Shown: positions 49,809-57,884 of the stretch, piece after piece
How positions within the stretch are numbered: position 1 is the first letter of the stretch
Layout of the letters: each line of letters opens with the position of its first letter
Source of the DNA: an uncultured Poribacteria bacterium
GTDB lineage: Bacteria > Poribacteria > WGA-4E > WGA-3G
NCBI GenBank assembly: GCA_951828385.1
Contig: OX639973.1
Coordinates: 4,269,200-4,333,199, forward strand
Reading direction: 5' to 3'
DNA length: 64,000 bases
Position numbers and translations under genes: made by a program
Notes under the pieces: model-generated
What the model was told of the DNA's origin: nothing
Database searches by the model: none
What the model saw: the letters and a program-made list of their open reading frames with translations, nothing else

Positions 49809-49865
49809 CATCTATAACATGTTAGGTAGCAACTTGGGTTATTAATAAGGAAACGATAAAATCGC

Positions 49866-51143
49866 ATGAAATTTGGACTGTTTTATGAACATCAAATTCC
49901 GCGTCCGTGGTATGCGGGCGCGGAACATCAACTTTTTCAAGATGCGTTGGCGCAGGTGGAACTCGCTGACGCACTCGGATTTGACTATATCTGGGAGGTA
50001 GAACACCATTTCCTTGAAGAGTATTCACACTCTTCTGCGCCGGAAGTATTCCTTGCAGCGTGTAGCCAACGGACGACACAGATTCGGTTAGGACACGGGA
50101 TTGTGTTGATGCCCCCAGCGTATAACCATCCGGCACGTGTCGCTGAACGCATTTCGACGCTTGATTTAGTATCAAACGGACGTGTAGAATGGGGAACAGG
50201 GGAGTCTGCTTCGCATATAGAGCTCGGTGGCTTCAATGTTGACCCGAAACATAAACGCGAGATGTGGGCAGAATGTACACGCGAGACGGCGAAAATGATG
50301 ACGCAATCGCCTTATGCCGGGTATGAGGGACAGTATTTTTCGATGCCGACGCGCAATGTTGTTCCAAAACCGTTGCAGACACCGCATCCACCGCCGTGGG
50401 TGGCTTGTTCCAGCCGCGATAGTCTCCGTTACGCTGCCAGATACGGACTCGGCGCGTTAACCTTCGCGTTTGTCGATGCAAGCGAAGCCAAATTTTGGGT
50501 GGAAGAGTATTACGAGATTTTTGAGAAAGAATGCGAACCGCTGACGCAGCGAGTGAACCCGAATATCGCCATGGTGTCAGGATTTTCATGCCATAATAAT
50601 GAGGAGACGGCTGTCGCTCGTGGGTTGGATGGGTTGCGTTTCTTCCGATTCGCGCTTGCACACTACTATCACAACGGCTCACAGATACCAGGACAGACAG
50701 ACATTTGGCAGTTATACAAACAGACAACGCAAGAACCCGCTGAGGGTAGAGCGGGGATCGGGACACCAGATCAGGTGCGTGAACACCTTGAGGTGATGGA
50801 GGCTGCTGGGGTGGACCAAGTCGTTTTCATTCAGCAGGCTGGCGCGAACCGCCATGAAGATATATGCGAATCGCTGGAACTGTTTGCGGAACGCGTGCTA
50901 CCGGATTTCAAGGCGCGGGACGCTGCACAGGTTGAGAGAAAAAATAAAAGACTTGCCGAGGCAATTGAGAGTGCTGAAAAACAAAAACCGGCATTGGCTT
51001 CTCTCAGTGAAGCACCGGTTGTGGATGCCTATCCGGTCCTCAAACGGAAGTTGGAAGAAAAAACGGAAGAAACCGAAACGACTGAGATGAGTGATGATGG
51101 CGAAAAGTTTCTGTTGTCTATAGAAGGTGGAAAACGCAACTAA
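49866..51143 (+). CDS. LLM-class flavin-dependent oxidoreductase (bacterial luciferase-like)
   Basis: 425 residues. The luciferase-like fold is shown by MKFGLFYEHQIPRPW, the DALGFDYIWEVEHHFLEEYSHSSAPEVFLAACSQRT stretch, RIRLGHGIVLMPPAYNHPARVAERISTLDLVSNGRVEWGTGES, and later PDQVREHLEVMEAAGVDQVVFIQQAG. It would use reduced FMN and oxygen to oxidise an organic substrate, unidentified here. The C-terminal 60 residues (from about 365) are charged and partly helical and lie outside the family core. The ATG follows the repeat region directly; AAGGAAACG is the likely ribosome binding site. Confidence 0.88.
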   Translation: MKFGLFYEHQIPRPWYAGAEHQLFQDALAQVELADALGFDYIWEVEHHFLEEYSHSSAPEVFLAACSQRTTQIRLGHGIVLMPPAYNHPARVAERISTLDLVSNGRVEWGTGESASHIELGGFNVDPKHKREMWAECTRETAKMMTQSPYAGYEGQYFSMPTRNVVPKPLQTPHPPPWVACSSRDSLRYAARYGLGALTFAFVDASEAKFWVEEYYEIFEKECEPLTQRVNPNIAMVSGFSCHNNEETAVARGLDGLRFFRFALAHYYHNGSQIPGQTDIWQLYKQTTQEPAEGRAGIGTPDQVREHLEVMEAAGVDQVVFIQQAGANRHEDICESLELFAERVLPDFKARDAAQVERKNKRLAEAIESAEKQKPALASLSEAPVVDAYPVLKRKLEEKTEETETTEMSDDGEKFLLSIEGGKRN

Positions 51144-51191
51144 AGCAACCTATAGCAGCGTGTACTTTTTAGGACAGACACAGCTTCCTAT

Positions 51192-51218
51192 GCTGGCGAG
51201 GTTTAAAACCTCGCCAGC
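51192..51218. repeat. Perfect 13-bp stem hairpin
   Basis: GCTGGCGAGGTTT-A-AAACCTCGCCAGC between the monooxygenase and regulator genes. It could terminate the upstream transcript but has no U-run on either side. It looks like a dispersed palindrome. Confidence 0.65.
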
Positions 51219-51229
51219 GGCAGCGGCGT

Positions 51230-51297
51230 GTAGGTTCTGTTGAAATAAATCAAAAACCCGATTTGGACAACGGACAAATCGGAGCAGAAACCTAATA
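51230..51297. repeat. Palindromic unit before the NtrC-type gene
   Basis: TAGGTTCTG (51231-51239) and CAGAAACCTA near 51285-51294 are nearly complementary and flank the hairpin CCGATTTG-N9-CAAATCGG (51258-51282). The unit would form the 5' leader of the regulator mRNA if transcription starts upstream. Confidence 0.5.
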
Positions 51298-51306
51298 TTT
51301 AAAAAT

Positions 51307-52746
51307 ATGAAAAATGTGTTGGTTGTTGACGACGATGAGAAAATCTGTTGGGCATTTGAGCAGTTCTTAGAAAGCGAAGGCTACTCCGCCGGTATTGCGA
51401 ACAGTGCTGAGGAGGGTTTGCGCCGTATCGCTGCTGACAATCCAGATGTCGTTTTACTTGATGTGAACCTACCCGGTATGAGTGGTTTGGAGGCGTTAGG
51501 TGAGATAAAAGCGAATCACCCATGGGTGATTGTGGTTATCATCACGGCTTATGACGATGTAGAAACAACAATAGAGGCGATGCGCTTACAGGCGTTCGAT
51601 TTTGTGCCGAAACCGATTGATCTGGATATCGTCAAGGGTGTACTGGAGCGCGCGTTCCGAACGCAATCCGTCCGCAGCACCTTGCCTGTGGAGACGATGG
51701 ACGAGTCGCCCGCGGAAACACAGATTGGTGGACATCGACTGGTTGGAAAAAGCAGCCAGATGCGCGAGATTTACAAACTCATCGGGGTTATGGCGAGTAA
51801 TACTGTCACAGTTTTGATTGAGGGTGAGACAGGGACAGGCAAAGATCTTGTCGCCCGCGCAATTCACGCCGGGAGTGAACGGAAGGAGCAGCCATTCATT
51901 CCGGTTGATTGTGGTGCTCTCCCTGATGAACTTTTAGAGAGTGAACTTTTCGGTTATGAAGCCGGTGCGTTCACAGGTGCTAAGAAGGAAGGGAAACCGG
52001 GGCGATTTGAACTCGCTGATGGTGGCACCCTTTTCCTTGATGAAGTCGGCAACATGACCCCGGCACTACAGGTGAAGCTGCTCCGTGCTTTGCAAACGCA
52101 AGAGATTGAGCGATTGGGTGGGACGCGCACCCTTAAAGTGGATGTCCGCGTTATCGCCGCCACGAACCAAGAACTTGGCGAAATGGTAAAACGGGGGCAA
52201 TTCCGTGAGGATCTCTACTACCGCTTCAGACGTATCGCACTCCATCTGCCACCGTTGCGGGACCGTCAAGAGGACATCTCATTGCTCGTTACACACTTTC
52301 TGCAACTTATCCAAGAGGAACTCGGCAAGCCGATTCGTGGTATCTCTGAAGAAGGGCTGAAACTGCTACAAGACTATGCCTGGCCCGGCAATGTTCGGGA
52401 GTTAGAGAACTGTCTCAGAAGCGCAGCAGCACTCTCCCGCGCCGATGTGATTCTTCCGGACGACCTACCCCCAGAAATTCGCATAGGCAGCGAGATAGCT
52501 CCTACCGACGGTTCGCAGTTAGAGGTTTCTCTCAAATCCATTTTGCAAGATACTACGAGAGAAGCAATCGTGCAGGGGAAACAAGGGCTTTATGAAGATG
52601 TCGTTGCCGTCCTGGATAAGGTATTAATTGAACTCGTCCTTGATGAATTTTCGGGTAACCATAGCAAGACAGCTGAATTGCTCGGCATGAGTCGCACTAC
52701 ACTTTTGAAGAAAATTAAGCAGAGTAGTCGGACGGATGTTGAATAG
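51307..52746 (+). CDS. Sigma-54-dependent response regulator, NtrC family
   Basis: 479 residues in three domains. The receiver domain (1-120) has phospho-acceptor Asp52 in VVLLDVNLPGMSG, acidic pocket VVDDDE and Lys in FVPKPID. The AAA+ domain (about 140-380) has Walker A GETGTGKD (about 172), the sigma-54-contacting GAFTGA loop (about 219-224), Walker B GGTLFLDEVG, and the arginine finger region FREDLYYRF. A Fis-type helix-turn-helix lies at the C-terminus (HSKTAELLGMSRTTLLKKIKQ). It activates sigma-54 promoters after phosphorylation. No histidine kinase gene is in the window, so it is an orphan. All key motifs are intact. Confidence 0.93.
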   Translation: MKNVLVVDDDEKICWAFEQFLESEGYSAGIANSAEEGLRRIAADNPDVVLLDVNLPGMSGLEALGEIKANHPWVIVVIITAYDDVETTIEAMRLQAFDFVPKPIDLDIVKGVLERAFRTQSVRSTLPVETMDESPAETQIGGHRLVGKSSQMREIYKLIGVMASNTVTVLIEGETGTGKDLVARAIHAGSERKEQPFIPVDCGALPDELLESELFGYEAGAFTGAKKEGKPGRFELADGGTLFLDEVGNMTPALQVKLLRALQTQEIERLGGTRTLKVDVRVIAATNQELGEMVKRGQFREDLYYRFRRIALHLPPLRDRQEDISLLVTHFLQLIQEELGKPIRGISEEGLKLLQDYAWPGNVRELENCLRSAAALSRADVILPDDLPPEIRIGSEIAPTDGSQLEVSLKSILQDTTREAIVQGKQGLYEDVVAVLDKVLIELVLDEFSGNHSKTAELLGMSRTTLLKKIKQSSRTDVE

Positions 52747-52768
52747 ACACAGCAGGAGATGAGAGATC

Positions 52769-53485
52769 ATGAGATCATGGATTCGGATTGCGCACCGTGG
52801 CGCATCGGGACGCGCGCCGGAAAATACACGCGCGGCATTCAAAAGCGCAATTGAACTCGGTGTTGATGCTGTTGAACTTGATCTACACGGTACCGCTGAC
52901 GGTGAGATTGTTGTGATACACGATGCTACCTTGGATCGGACGACGGACCTCTATGGACATGTCAACGAAACCACTTTAGAAACGATTCAAAGTGCCGATG
53001 CTGGCGGGTGGTTTGCTGCCGAATTTGCGGGTGAATCGGTGCCGACGCTTACAGAGGCGTTAGCATGCATCGGAAAAGCGGCGATTGCTGTTCTGGAGAT
53101 CAAAGATCCGCTGATAGCCGAAGCGGTTGTCGCGAAAATTCATGAAACCGATACGCTGGATTTCACCGTTGTTATCTCCTTTCATACCGCGGTCTTACAA
53201 ACTATCCGGGCATTGGAACCTCGCATTGCAACCGGATGGCTCATTGGGAATCACAATGAGCATATATCTCCTGTTCGGCTGTGCCAACAATTAGGGCAGC
53301 TCGGTAGCAGTCTGCTAAACGTTAATCACCTGTTGATCACGGCGGAATTCGCTTATGAAATCCGCAGGCGTGGTATAGCATTGTGGTGTTGGACGGTAGA
53401 TGACGTTGCTCGCATGCGCGAGATGCAGACGTTCGGTGTGCAGGGTATTACATCAAATTACCCGGAACGCTTCGCTATGGTTTAG
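52769..53485 (+). CDS. Glycerophosphodiester phosphodiesterase
   Basis: A 238-residue GDPD TIM barrel that releases glycerol-3-phosphate from phospholipid head groups. The catalytic residues are visible: AHRGASGRAPENTRAAF (His9, Arg10, Glu), VDAVELDLHGTADGEIVVIHDATLDRTTD (Glu, Asp and second His), and AIAVLEIKDP for the metal site. The C-terminal half ends in GIALWCWTVDDVARMREMQTFGVQGITSNYPERF, the usual W-T-V motif. No signal peptide, so it is cytoplasmic. The last 11 bases overlap the convergent MurJ-like gene. Confidence 0.92.
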   Translation: MRSWIRIAHRGASGRAPENTRAAFKSAIELGVDAVELDLHGTADGEIVVIHDATLDRTTDLYGHVNETTLETIQSADAGGWFAAEFAGESVPTLTEALACIGKAAIAVLEIKDPLIAEAVVAKIHETDTLDFTVVISFHTAVLQTIRALEPRIATGWLIGNHNEHISPVRLCQQLGQLGSSLLNVNHLLITAEFAYEIRRRGIALWCWTVDDVARMREMQTFGVQGITSNYPERFAMV

Positions 53486-54881
53486 TTTGCCCCCTTTGAC
53501 CCCGCCAAAACGCAATCGCGATGTATGCCAGAATCGGATAAGACAACAAGGTTGTTGACCAAGCGACCCCCTCTAATCCCCAATACTGCATAAATAACAC
53601 ATTGAGAATCGGATTGAGGAGCAGCCTGATAAGGGTTGCTGTGACAACGGTTTTATGGGCTTGCCGCGCGAGGTGTGCTCGGATGAGTAGCCTGCTAATT
53701 AAACGTGGCAGCGTTCCGAGGAGATAGAGGCCGAGCAGTGAAGCGATATGAAACTGTCCTACCTCAGACAATTCTCCGTGTCCGTACAAAACCGATACGA
53801 TATTCTCCCGAAGCAGATAAAAACCTGTCAAGAACGGCACCATGAGCACCAACAGTACAACGACTCCTTGCCAGACACTGCGTTGGAGTTGCGTTCCGTT
53901 GGGGGTTGAACCGTTTTCTGAGTGCGATTCGGATGAGGCGATCTTTGCCCAGTGCGACAATAGGACAGGCAGTGTTACATTTGTGAGGGTTTCAGGGATC
54001 GCACACAAGCGGAGCGCATAATCAAGTTTCGAGATGGAACTTGCGCCTAATGTGCTTGCCATCCCTCTATCGACGACCGGATTTATTCCATCAGCGATCG
54101 CTGCACCCATCATGAGTAGGCATTGGTGTAGGAACTGTTTGGTATATGGTGTCTCTTGTAAATTGAGTTTCAGATGCCGCGCTTGCAGGTTCAGGACAGC
54201 ACAGCATCGTGGAAATAGGACGATCACTTGGAACAGTTCACCGAGGATCAGCGCGAGCGGTATGCTGAACCAAGTTAGGGGTGACTTGAACAGATAGATA
54301 GTCCCAATGACAAGGACACCACGGAGTCCTTGCACAATAACGGGCACTCGAAACGCTTGATAGGTATCTAATATCGCTTTGAGCATCGAACGGATTGATG
54401 CAATAATCGCGAAGCAGAGGAATCCACACACGATGCCGATTGCAGTAACAGGCGGGAGTCCGGCATTTGGTAAAAAGCGTTGCGAAACTGCCCACGAAAT
54501 GGCGACAAGGAGACAGCAGAGCCACGGCATTATTGTGATATAGCGGGAAAAGACGGATTGTACGCAGCGTTGTGCTTCCGTTTCGCCTTTTGCACGGGCT
54601 TCAGCTAATAGGGGGACGAGAACGGAATAGGCGGAGGCGGCACTGAGTATCTCAATAAGGAATATAGAGATCCCCCAATAGTAGTAGATGAAATCCATTT
54701 CTGCCGGATCGCCGAACCAGTTGGCGAGGGCGATGTAAATAAGAAGTGTACCGGCACGTCCGATGAGGCTCAGGGGTGCGACGATGAGGACATTTTTGAG
54801 AATAGAGGGTTCTGTTTGGGAGGCGTTATTCGGCATGAAGTGACTGAAAGGCGTGCTTGGCGTAGACAGAGTTGTGGACAC
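53475..54881 (-). CDS. murJ: MurJ/MviN-like lipid II flippase
   Basis: A 468-residue polytopic protein, shorter than typical MurJ (about 510), with 12-14 membrane helices. The pattern fits the MVF family: FVN-like start IGRAGTLLIYIALANWFGDPAEMDFIYYYWGISIFL, then VLVPLLAEARAKGETEA, and GAAIADGINPVVDRGMASTLGASSISKLDYALRL with the conserved central Arg. A helper role in cell-wall or polysaccharide export is expected. Because the match is by overall pattern, a related polysaccharide flippase is possible. Translation may begin at 54881 or at the internal ATG 54836 (MPNNASQTEPS). Confidence 0.75.
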   Translation of the reverse strand: MSTTLSTPSTPFSHFMPNNASQTEPSILKNVLIVAPLSLIGRAGTLLIYIALANWFGDPAEMDFIYYYWGISIFLIEILSAASAYSVLVPLLAEARAKGETEAQRCVQSVFSRYITIMPWLCCLLVAISWAVSQRFLPNAGLPPVTAIGIVCGFLCFAIIASIRSMLKAILDTYQAFRVPVIVQGLRGVLVIGTIYLFKSPLTWFSIPLALILGELFQVIVLFPRCCAVLNLQARHLKLNLQETPYTKQFLHQCLLMMGAAIADGINPVVDRGMASTLGASSISKLDYALRLCAIPETLTNVTLPVLLSHWAKIASSESHSENGSTPNGTQLQRSVWQGVVVLLVLMVPFLTGFYLLRENIVSVLYGHGELSEVGQFHIASLLGLYLLGTLPRLISRLLIRAHLARQAHKTVVTATLIRLLLNPILNVLFMQYWGLEGVAWSTTLLSYPILAYIAIAFWRGQRGQTKP

Positions 54882-54922
54882 CGTTTGCCGAGGTGTCCCA
54901 ACTCTGTTAGTTTGTCAGCTGT

Positions 54923-55597
54923 TTAGGGGTGGTTTTTGATAGCACCCCATGTAATTGCGAGTTTGCCCGCTGGTGCGACCGGTAGCCCTTCCTTGGCTTT
55001 CTCGTAATCCTCATCTGTAGGTTGGAATGGCTTGCTTGAGATCATAAAGACATCAAATAATGGTTCGAGGCCAGCAGCGGCTTCTCGCGGTTGAATGCGG
55101 ACGGTGTTGTTCCCCTTTTTTAAATCTGTTGGGGATAGTGAATCTGGTATATCTCTACCGCCACGCCAGGTCCATACGGGGCCCTGTGTGTCAATGACCA
55201 AACTGTCACCGGCATCGGCGATATTATCACTATTGAGGACGATAAACCAGGACTGTCCGCCACCCCTGAAATCTGCGACCCGACACCAGATGTATGCCTT
55301 TCCTGCCACAGGGCTTTCAAATGTGTAGTCTGCGAACCCACCGGCGGTTTTAGCGATCAGAATATCTTCGGCTAACCACGGTTTCTGTGCCTTATCCGCC
55401 AATTTCTTTTCACTCTTGCCGGGCTTGAGCACTTCAGCTTTGTCAAAATCCACCGCCGAAATCCAGATTTGCCAACCCCTTTCAAAGTCCGATTCACGCC
55501 ATTCCTTCACAGCTGAGACTGGAAGCACGAACAGCGTTGTCAAGAATAGGCTAATTACGGTTATAAAGAACTGAGTTGATAGGTTTGCTCGCCTCAC
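54923..55597 (-). CDS. Secreted protein, paralogue of the next gene, TWGAIK tail
   Basis: About 224 residues from GTG 55597, which has AAGGAGG seven bases upstream; the longer frame from 55660 has no such support. A signal peptide (about residues 1-30, ending LPVSAV) is followed by a beta-rich domain: FADYTFESPVAGKAYIWCRVADFRGGGQSWFIVLNS, WTWRGGRDI, and NNTVRIQPREAAAGLEPLFDVFMISS. It ends KLAITWGAIKNHP. The neighbour at 55818-56546 shares each of these blocks, so the two are tandem duplicates. The fold looks like a carbohydrate-binding beta-sandwich (CBM-like), based on general appearance only. Confidence 0.7.
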   Translation of the reverse strand: MRRANLSTQFFITVISLFLTTLFVLPVSAVKEWRESDFERGWQIWISAVDFDKAEVLKPGKSEKKLADKAQKPWLAEDILIAKTAGGFADYTFESPVAGKAYIWCRVADFRGGGQSWFIVLNSDNIADAGDSLVIDTQGPVWTWRGGRDIPDSLSPTDLKKGNNTVRIQPREAAAGLEPLFDVFMISSKPFQPTDEDYEKAKEGLPVAPAGKLAITWGAIKNHP

Positions 55598-55714
55598 GAT
55601 TGTACCTCCTTGATATTTGCTCGTAGTAGCACAATTCATCAAGTTCCTCACTCTTGCCACTACAGGCAGAAGATGGACACATTTATTGGATTTACATAGG
55701 TGCCGTTATGTGTA

Positions 55715-55768
55715 GGTGCGTTTTGCAACTGTACTTCTTCTCTAAGTGTGCCACTTGCAAAGCGCACC
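55715..55768. repeat. Inverted repeat between the paralogues
   Basis: GGTGCGTTTTGCAA (55715-55728) pairs with TTGCAAAGCGCACC (55755-55768), 13 of 14 bases. The short open frame across it is probably not a gene. Confidence 0.6.
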
Positions 55769-55817
55769 TCAAGGAAATTGGGTACGTAAACCTCGGTTAA
55801 CTCGTAATGTGACAGGA

Positions 55818-56546
55818 CTAAAACCGATGCTTGATCGCGCCCCACGTTGTTGCTAACTTATCCACGGGTTCAACAGGCGTTGGGTCGCCGCCTAAGGGTG
55901 AAGCGTTTTTGAACATATCATCGTTTGGCTCGAAATCTGTTGAAGAAATCATGATGATATCCATCAAAGTTTCTTTTGTGGCTTCAGCTTCGCGTGGGAC
56001 GATACGGATGGTGTTTTCGCCTACAACTGCTTGCGTTGGGGACTTTGTCGTGTTATCTCGACCCGTCGCCCACGCCCAATTGCCGGGTGTATCAATAACC
56101 AATCCATCTCCCTCGTGGTCTTCGCTGTTGAGAACGACAAACATGGACTGTCCGCCGCCTCGGGTATCTCCGACACGGCAGTAAATAAATGCGTCTCCAG
56201 CGACAGGACTCTCGAAATTATATTCGATGAATGCATTACCGACGCTACCGGCGAGCGCGATGACGACATCATCGCCTATTGCGGGACCGCCAATATCTGA
56301 ACCGTCGCGTTCTGCTTTTGCCTTACCAGCCAAAAAGTCTTGTGCCAAAGAATCGTCTTTGCCGAGTTTGAAGGTATCTGCGCCCTCACGGTTACTCGGT
56401 TCTGTACCTGCGTCAATCCAGATCTGCAAGCCACCTTCCAACTCAGACCCTCGGTGCGCTGCTGGCGTTTGAATCGTTAATGCGAACATTAAAAATAGAC
56501 TTACTGTGAATCCGAAAACTATGGTTGAGAGATGCCACTTTTTCAT
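55818..56546 (-). CDS. Secreted protein, paralogue of the preceding gene, TWGAIK tail
   Basis: 242 residues. A signal peptide (about 1-30, ending QTPAAH) is followed by ELEGGLQIWIDAG, YNFESPVAGDAFIYCRVGDTRGGGQSMFVVLNS, WAWATGRDN, and ENTIRIVPREAEATKETLMDIIMISS. The C-terminus is KLATTWGAIKHRF, almost the same as its neighbour. It is transcribed first of the two, from a promoter at 56658-56687 with a 5' leader hairpin. The conserved C-terminal hexapeptide in two otherwise diverged proteins suggests a functional tail, perhaps for sorting. AGGAGGAAAACC precedes the ATG. Confidence 0.7.
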   Translation of the reverse strand: MKKWHLSTIVFGFTVSLFLMFALTIQTPAAHRGSELEGGLQIWIDAGTEPSNREGADTFKLGKDDSLAQDFLAGKAKAERDGSDIGGPAIGDDVVIALAGSVGNAFIEYNFESPVAGDAFIYCRVGDTRGGGQSMFVVLNSEDHEGDGLVIDTPGNWAWATGRDNTTKSPTQAVVGENTIRIVPREAEATKETLMDIIMISSTDFEPNDDMFKNASPLGGDPTPVEPVDKLATTWGAIKHRF

Positions 56547-56587
56547 GGTTTTCCTCCTAAAATTGACAGATTGAAGGTTTGTAATAG

Positions 56588-56621
56588 GAATGTCATCGGC
56601 AGATTGAAGCCGAAGACATTC
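56588..56621 (-). promoter_or_regulatory. Leader hairpin of the secreted-paralogue operon
   Basis: GAATGTCATCGGC and GCCGAAGACATTC form a 13-bp stem with one mismatch and an eight-base loop, inside the predicted 5' untranslated region (transcript start near 56650, start codon at 56546). Confidence 0.5.
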
Positions 56622-56657
56622 TGTATTGCCCTACTATTGCGTTCCCAGATTTCTATG

Positions 56658-56687
56658 ATTATATTACATTTTTTCAAAAAAAGTCAA
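56658..56687 (-). promoter_or_regulatory. Promoter of the secreted-paralogue operon
   Basis: Minus strand: TTGACT (56687-56682), 18-base spacer, TATAAT (56663-56658). Confidence 0.7.
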
Positions 56688-56790
56688 ATTTATTTTTCGG
56701 AATTGTGTGGATATGTCATTTATTAGGTTATCTCATACCAGAGATGGCGGAAATCGTCAATTTGCTGGTCAAAAGTGGTGTGGTCGATTT

Positions 56791-57098
56791 CTAATTGGTC
56801 ATTAATGCAGCATTAAGGGCATCCCAGAATGGATTTTCATAGAGGTAGAGGATCAAACCTGCCATGATGAGGGTTTTACCGCTACCGGTTGCCATGTTGA
56901 ATAGCAGATGGACGGGTTTTCTTTCCTCGGTAGATCGTTGTTAAAGTAGTGGATAAAACTTGCAAACGCATCTTTTTGGTAATCCCGAAGTTCAAATGTA
57001 GGATTCAGGTTTTGCGTGATGCTATCCGGTATTTCGGGTTTGGGGACCCCATAGTTGAAAGCGATTTCAAGTTGTTCATGAAGAAATTGCTCAAGCAT
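56791..57098 (-). pseudogene. Truncated, frameshifted type III restriction helicase (res) fragment
   Basis: The start MLEQFLHEQLEIAFNYG and ELRDYQKDAFASFIHYFNND match the N-terminus of a DEAD/DEAH Res subunit. The frame is lost after PRKEN. In the next frame the expected Walker A sequence appears: PVHLLFNMATGSGKTLIMAGLILYLYE. It then runs into ENPFWDALNAALMTN and a stop (56793-56791). Only about 100 of the usual 800-1000 residues remain, with a single-base shift, so this is a dead remnant. Confidence 0.75.
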
Positions 57099-57106
57099 CG
57101 TAAACC

Positions 57107-57673
57107 TTAGTTTTCCCAATCAATGTCATCAAGTGTTTTAGCAGTCGCTACTCTATCAAAAAGCGTATTAAGTCGCGAAAGATTCCGTATTGCGGTAATC
57201 CTGCTGGCAACGGATTCGGGAACGGAATCAAATCGAAGGCGCAGCAACTTGAGGATATCCTCCCGTTTTGCCCGCGTTTCACCACGTCTTTCACCGCGCT
57301 TTTCGCCTTGTTTTTCACCTTGTTCAATTAGGTATTCAGCCATTGTCTGTGCCATTTTTTCTCCCTCCTCTTTGCGGGATGTTTCTTGGATGTGCTGGTG
57401 AACCAGTGTTTGCAATTCTTCATGTTCTTCTGTCGGACGGCGATGCAAGATCAACAGATACAGATAAAAAATCGCACGCTTCCACTGCTGTGTTTCCTCT
57501 TCATCAAGGGTATCAATATGCGTTACTGCTTCCACCAACGCAGTGCGTATATCTTCCTTGCTCGCATGTTCTTTTTGTAGGACAGTCAGCAACCACCCGA
57601 ACGGATGATTGGTTTTTGTTAAATCTGATGAAGGTGTTATGGTTGAAAATCCAATGTCCGTCAATTTCGTCAA
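57107..57673 (-). CDS. C-terminal part of an Rpn/PD-(D/E)XK-type putative transposase-nuclease
   Basis: 188 codons open, of which the part from HPFGWLLTVLQKEHA on has family character. AVTHIDTLDEEETQQWKRAIFYLYLLILHRRPTEEHEELQTLV is followed by a charged stretch with repeated EQGEKQGEKRGERRGE and by LLRLRFDSVPESVASRITAIRNLSRLNTLFDRVATAKTLDDI. This is the usual tail of Rpn-like proteins and of a frequent Poribacteria family. The N-terminal nuclease domain is missing, replaced by the type III Mod fragment in another frame. Probably non-functional. Confidence 0.6.
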   Translation of the reverse strand: MTKLTDIGFSTITPSSDLTKTNHPFGWLLTVLQKEHASKEDIRTALVEAVTHIDTLDEEETQQWKRAIFYLYLLILHRRPTEEHEELQTLVHQHIQETSRKEEGEKMAQTMAEYLIEQGEKQGEKRGERRGETRAKREDILKLLRLRFDSVPESVASRITAIRNLSRLNTLFDRVATAKTLDDIDWEN

Positions 57674-57845
57674 AGAAGGTTGATTTTATCTCTGGATCGG
57701 AGAGCAGTAATCTGATTAGATTATGGTCGAGTTTCCATGCGTGGTCTTTGACAGCGGCGGTGAGAAGTTCGCCTGATTCGTCAATAAAGTCGGGATTGGT
57801 CTTGAGAAGTGCGATCAGTTTTTCATTGAAATTTTCTTTTGGCAT
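57612..57845 (-). pseudogene. N-terminal fragment of type III DNA methyltransferase (mod)
   Basis: About 78 residues: EKLIALLKTNPDFIDESGEL, then TAAVKDHAWKLDHNLIRLLLSDPEI and FFDEIDGHWIFNHNTFI, a clear match to the start of type III Mod proteins. The similarity stops at about 57612, where Rpn-like sequence begins in a different frame. No catalytic DPPY or FxGxG motif is left. Together with the res fragment it marks a former type III restriction-modification locus. Confidence 0.7.
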
Positions 57846-57884
57846 AGGGCAATGACTTCCATTTGGGATGTACAGGTGCGTCGG

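Larger units (their letters stand above)
49388..49844. repeat. 457-base element bounded by 23-24 bp inverted repeats
   Basis: The left end (49388-49410), starting TAATAACCCAAG, is the reverse complement of the right end (49821-49844) apart from one inserted base. This looks like a MITE with long terminal inverted repeats, enclosing other palindromic units. No transposase gene is inside. Confidence 0.7.
49249..49865. other. 617-base gene-free region filled by nested palindromes
   Basis: No convincing gene. The region contains an outer inverted repeat pair (49388-49410 and 49821-49844) with two inner palindromes (49475-49605 and 49686-49808), listed separately. The first 130 bases (49249-49387) show nothing recognisable. 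Confidence 0.6.

Noticed and set aside
49388-49844. CRISPR-like array among the repeats
   Set aside because: The repeats are inverted, not direct, of different families, and have no regular spacers; no cas gene is in the window.
55660-55845. 61-residue frame between the two secreted paralogues
   Set aside because: It spans an inverted repeat and overlaps the paralogue 3' end; no ribosome binding site or domain is visible.
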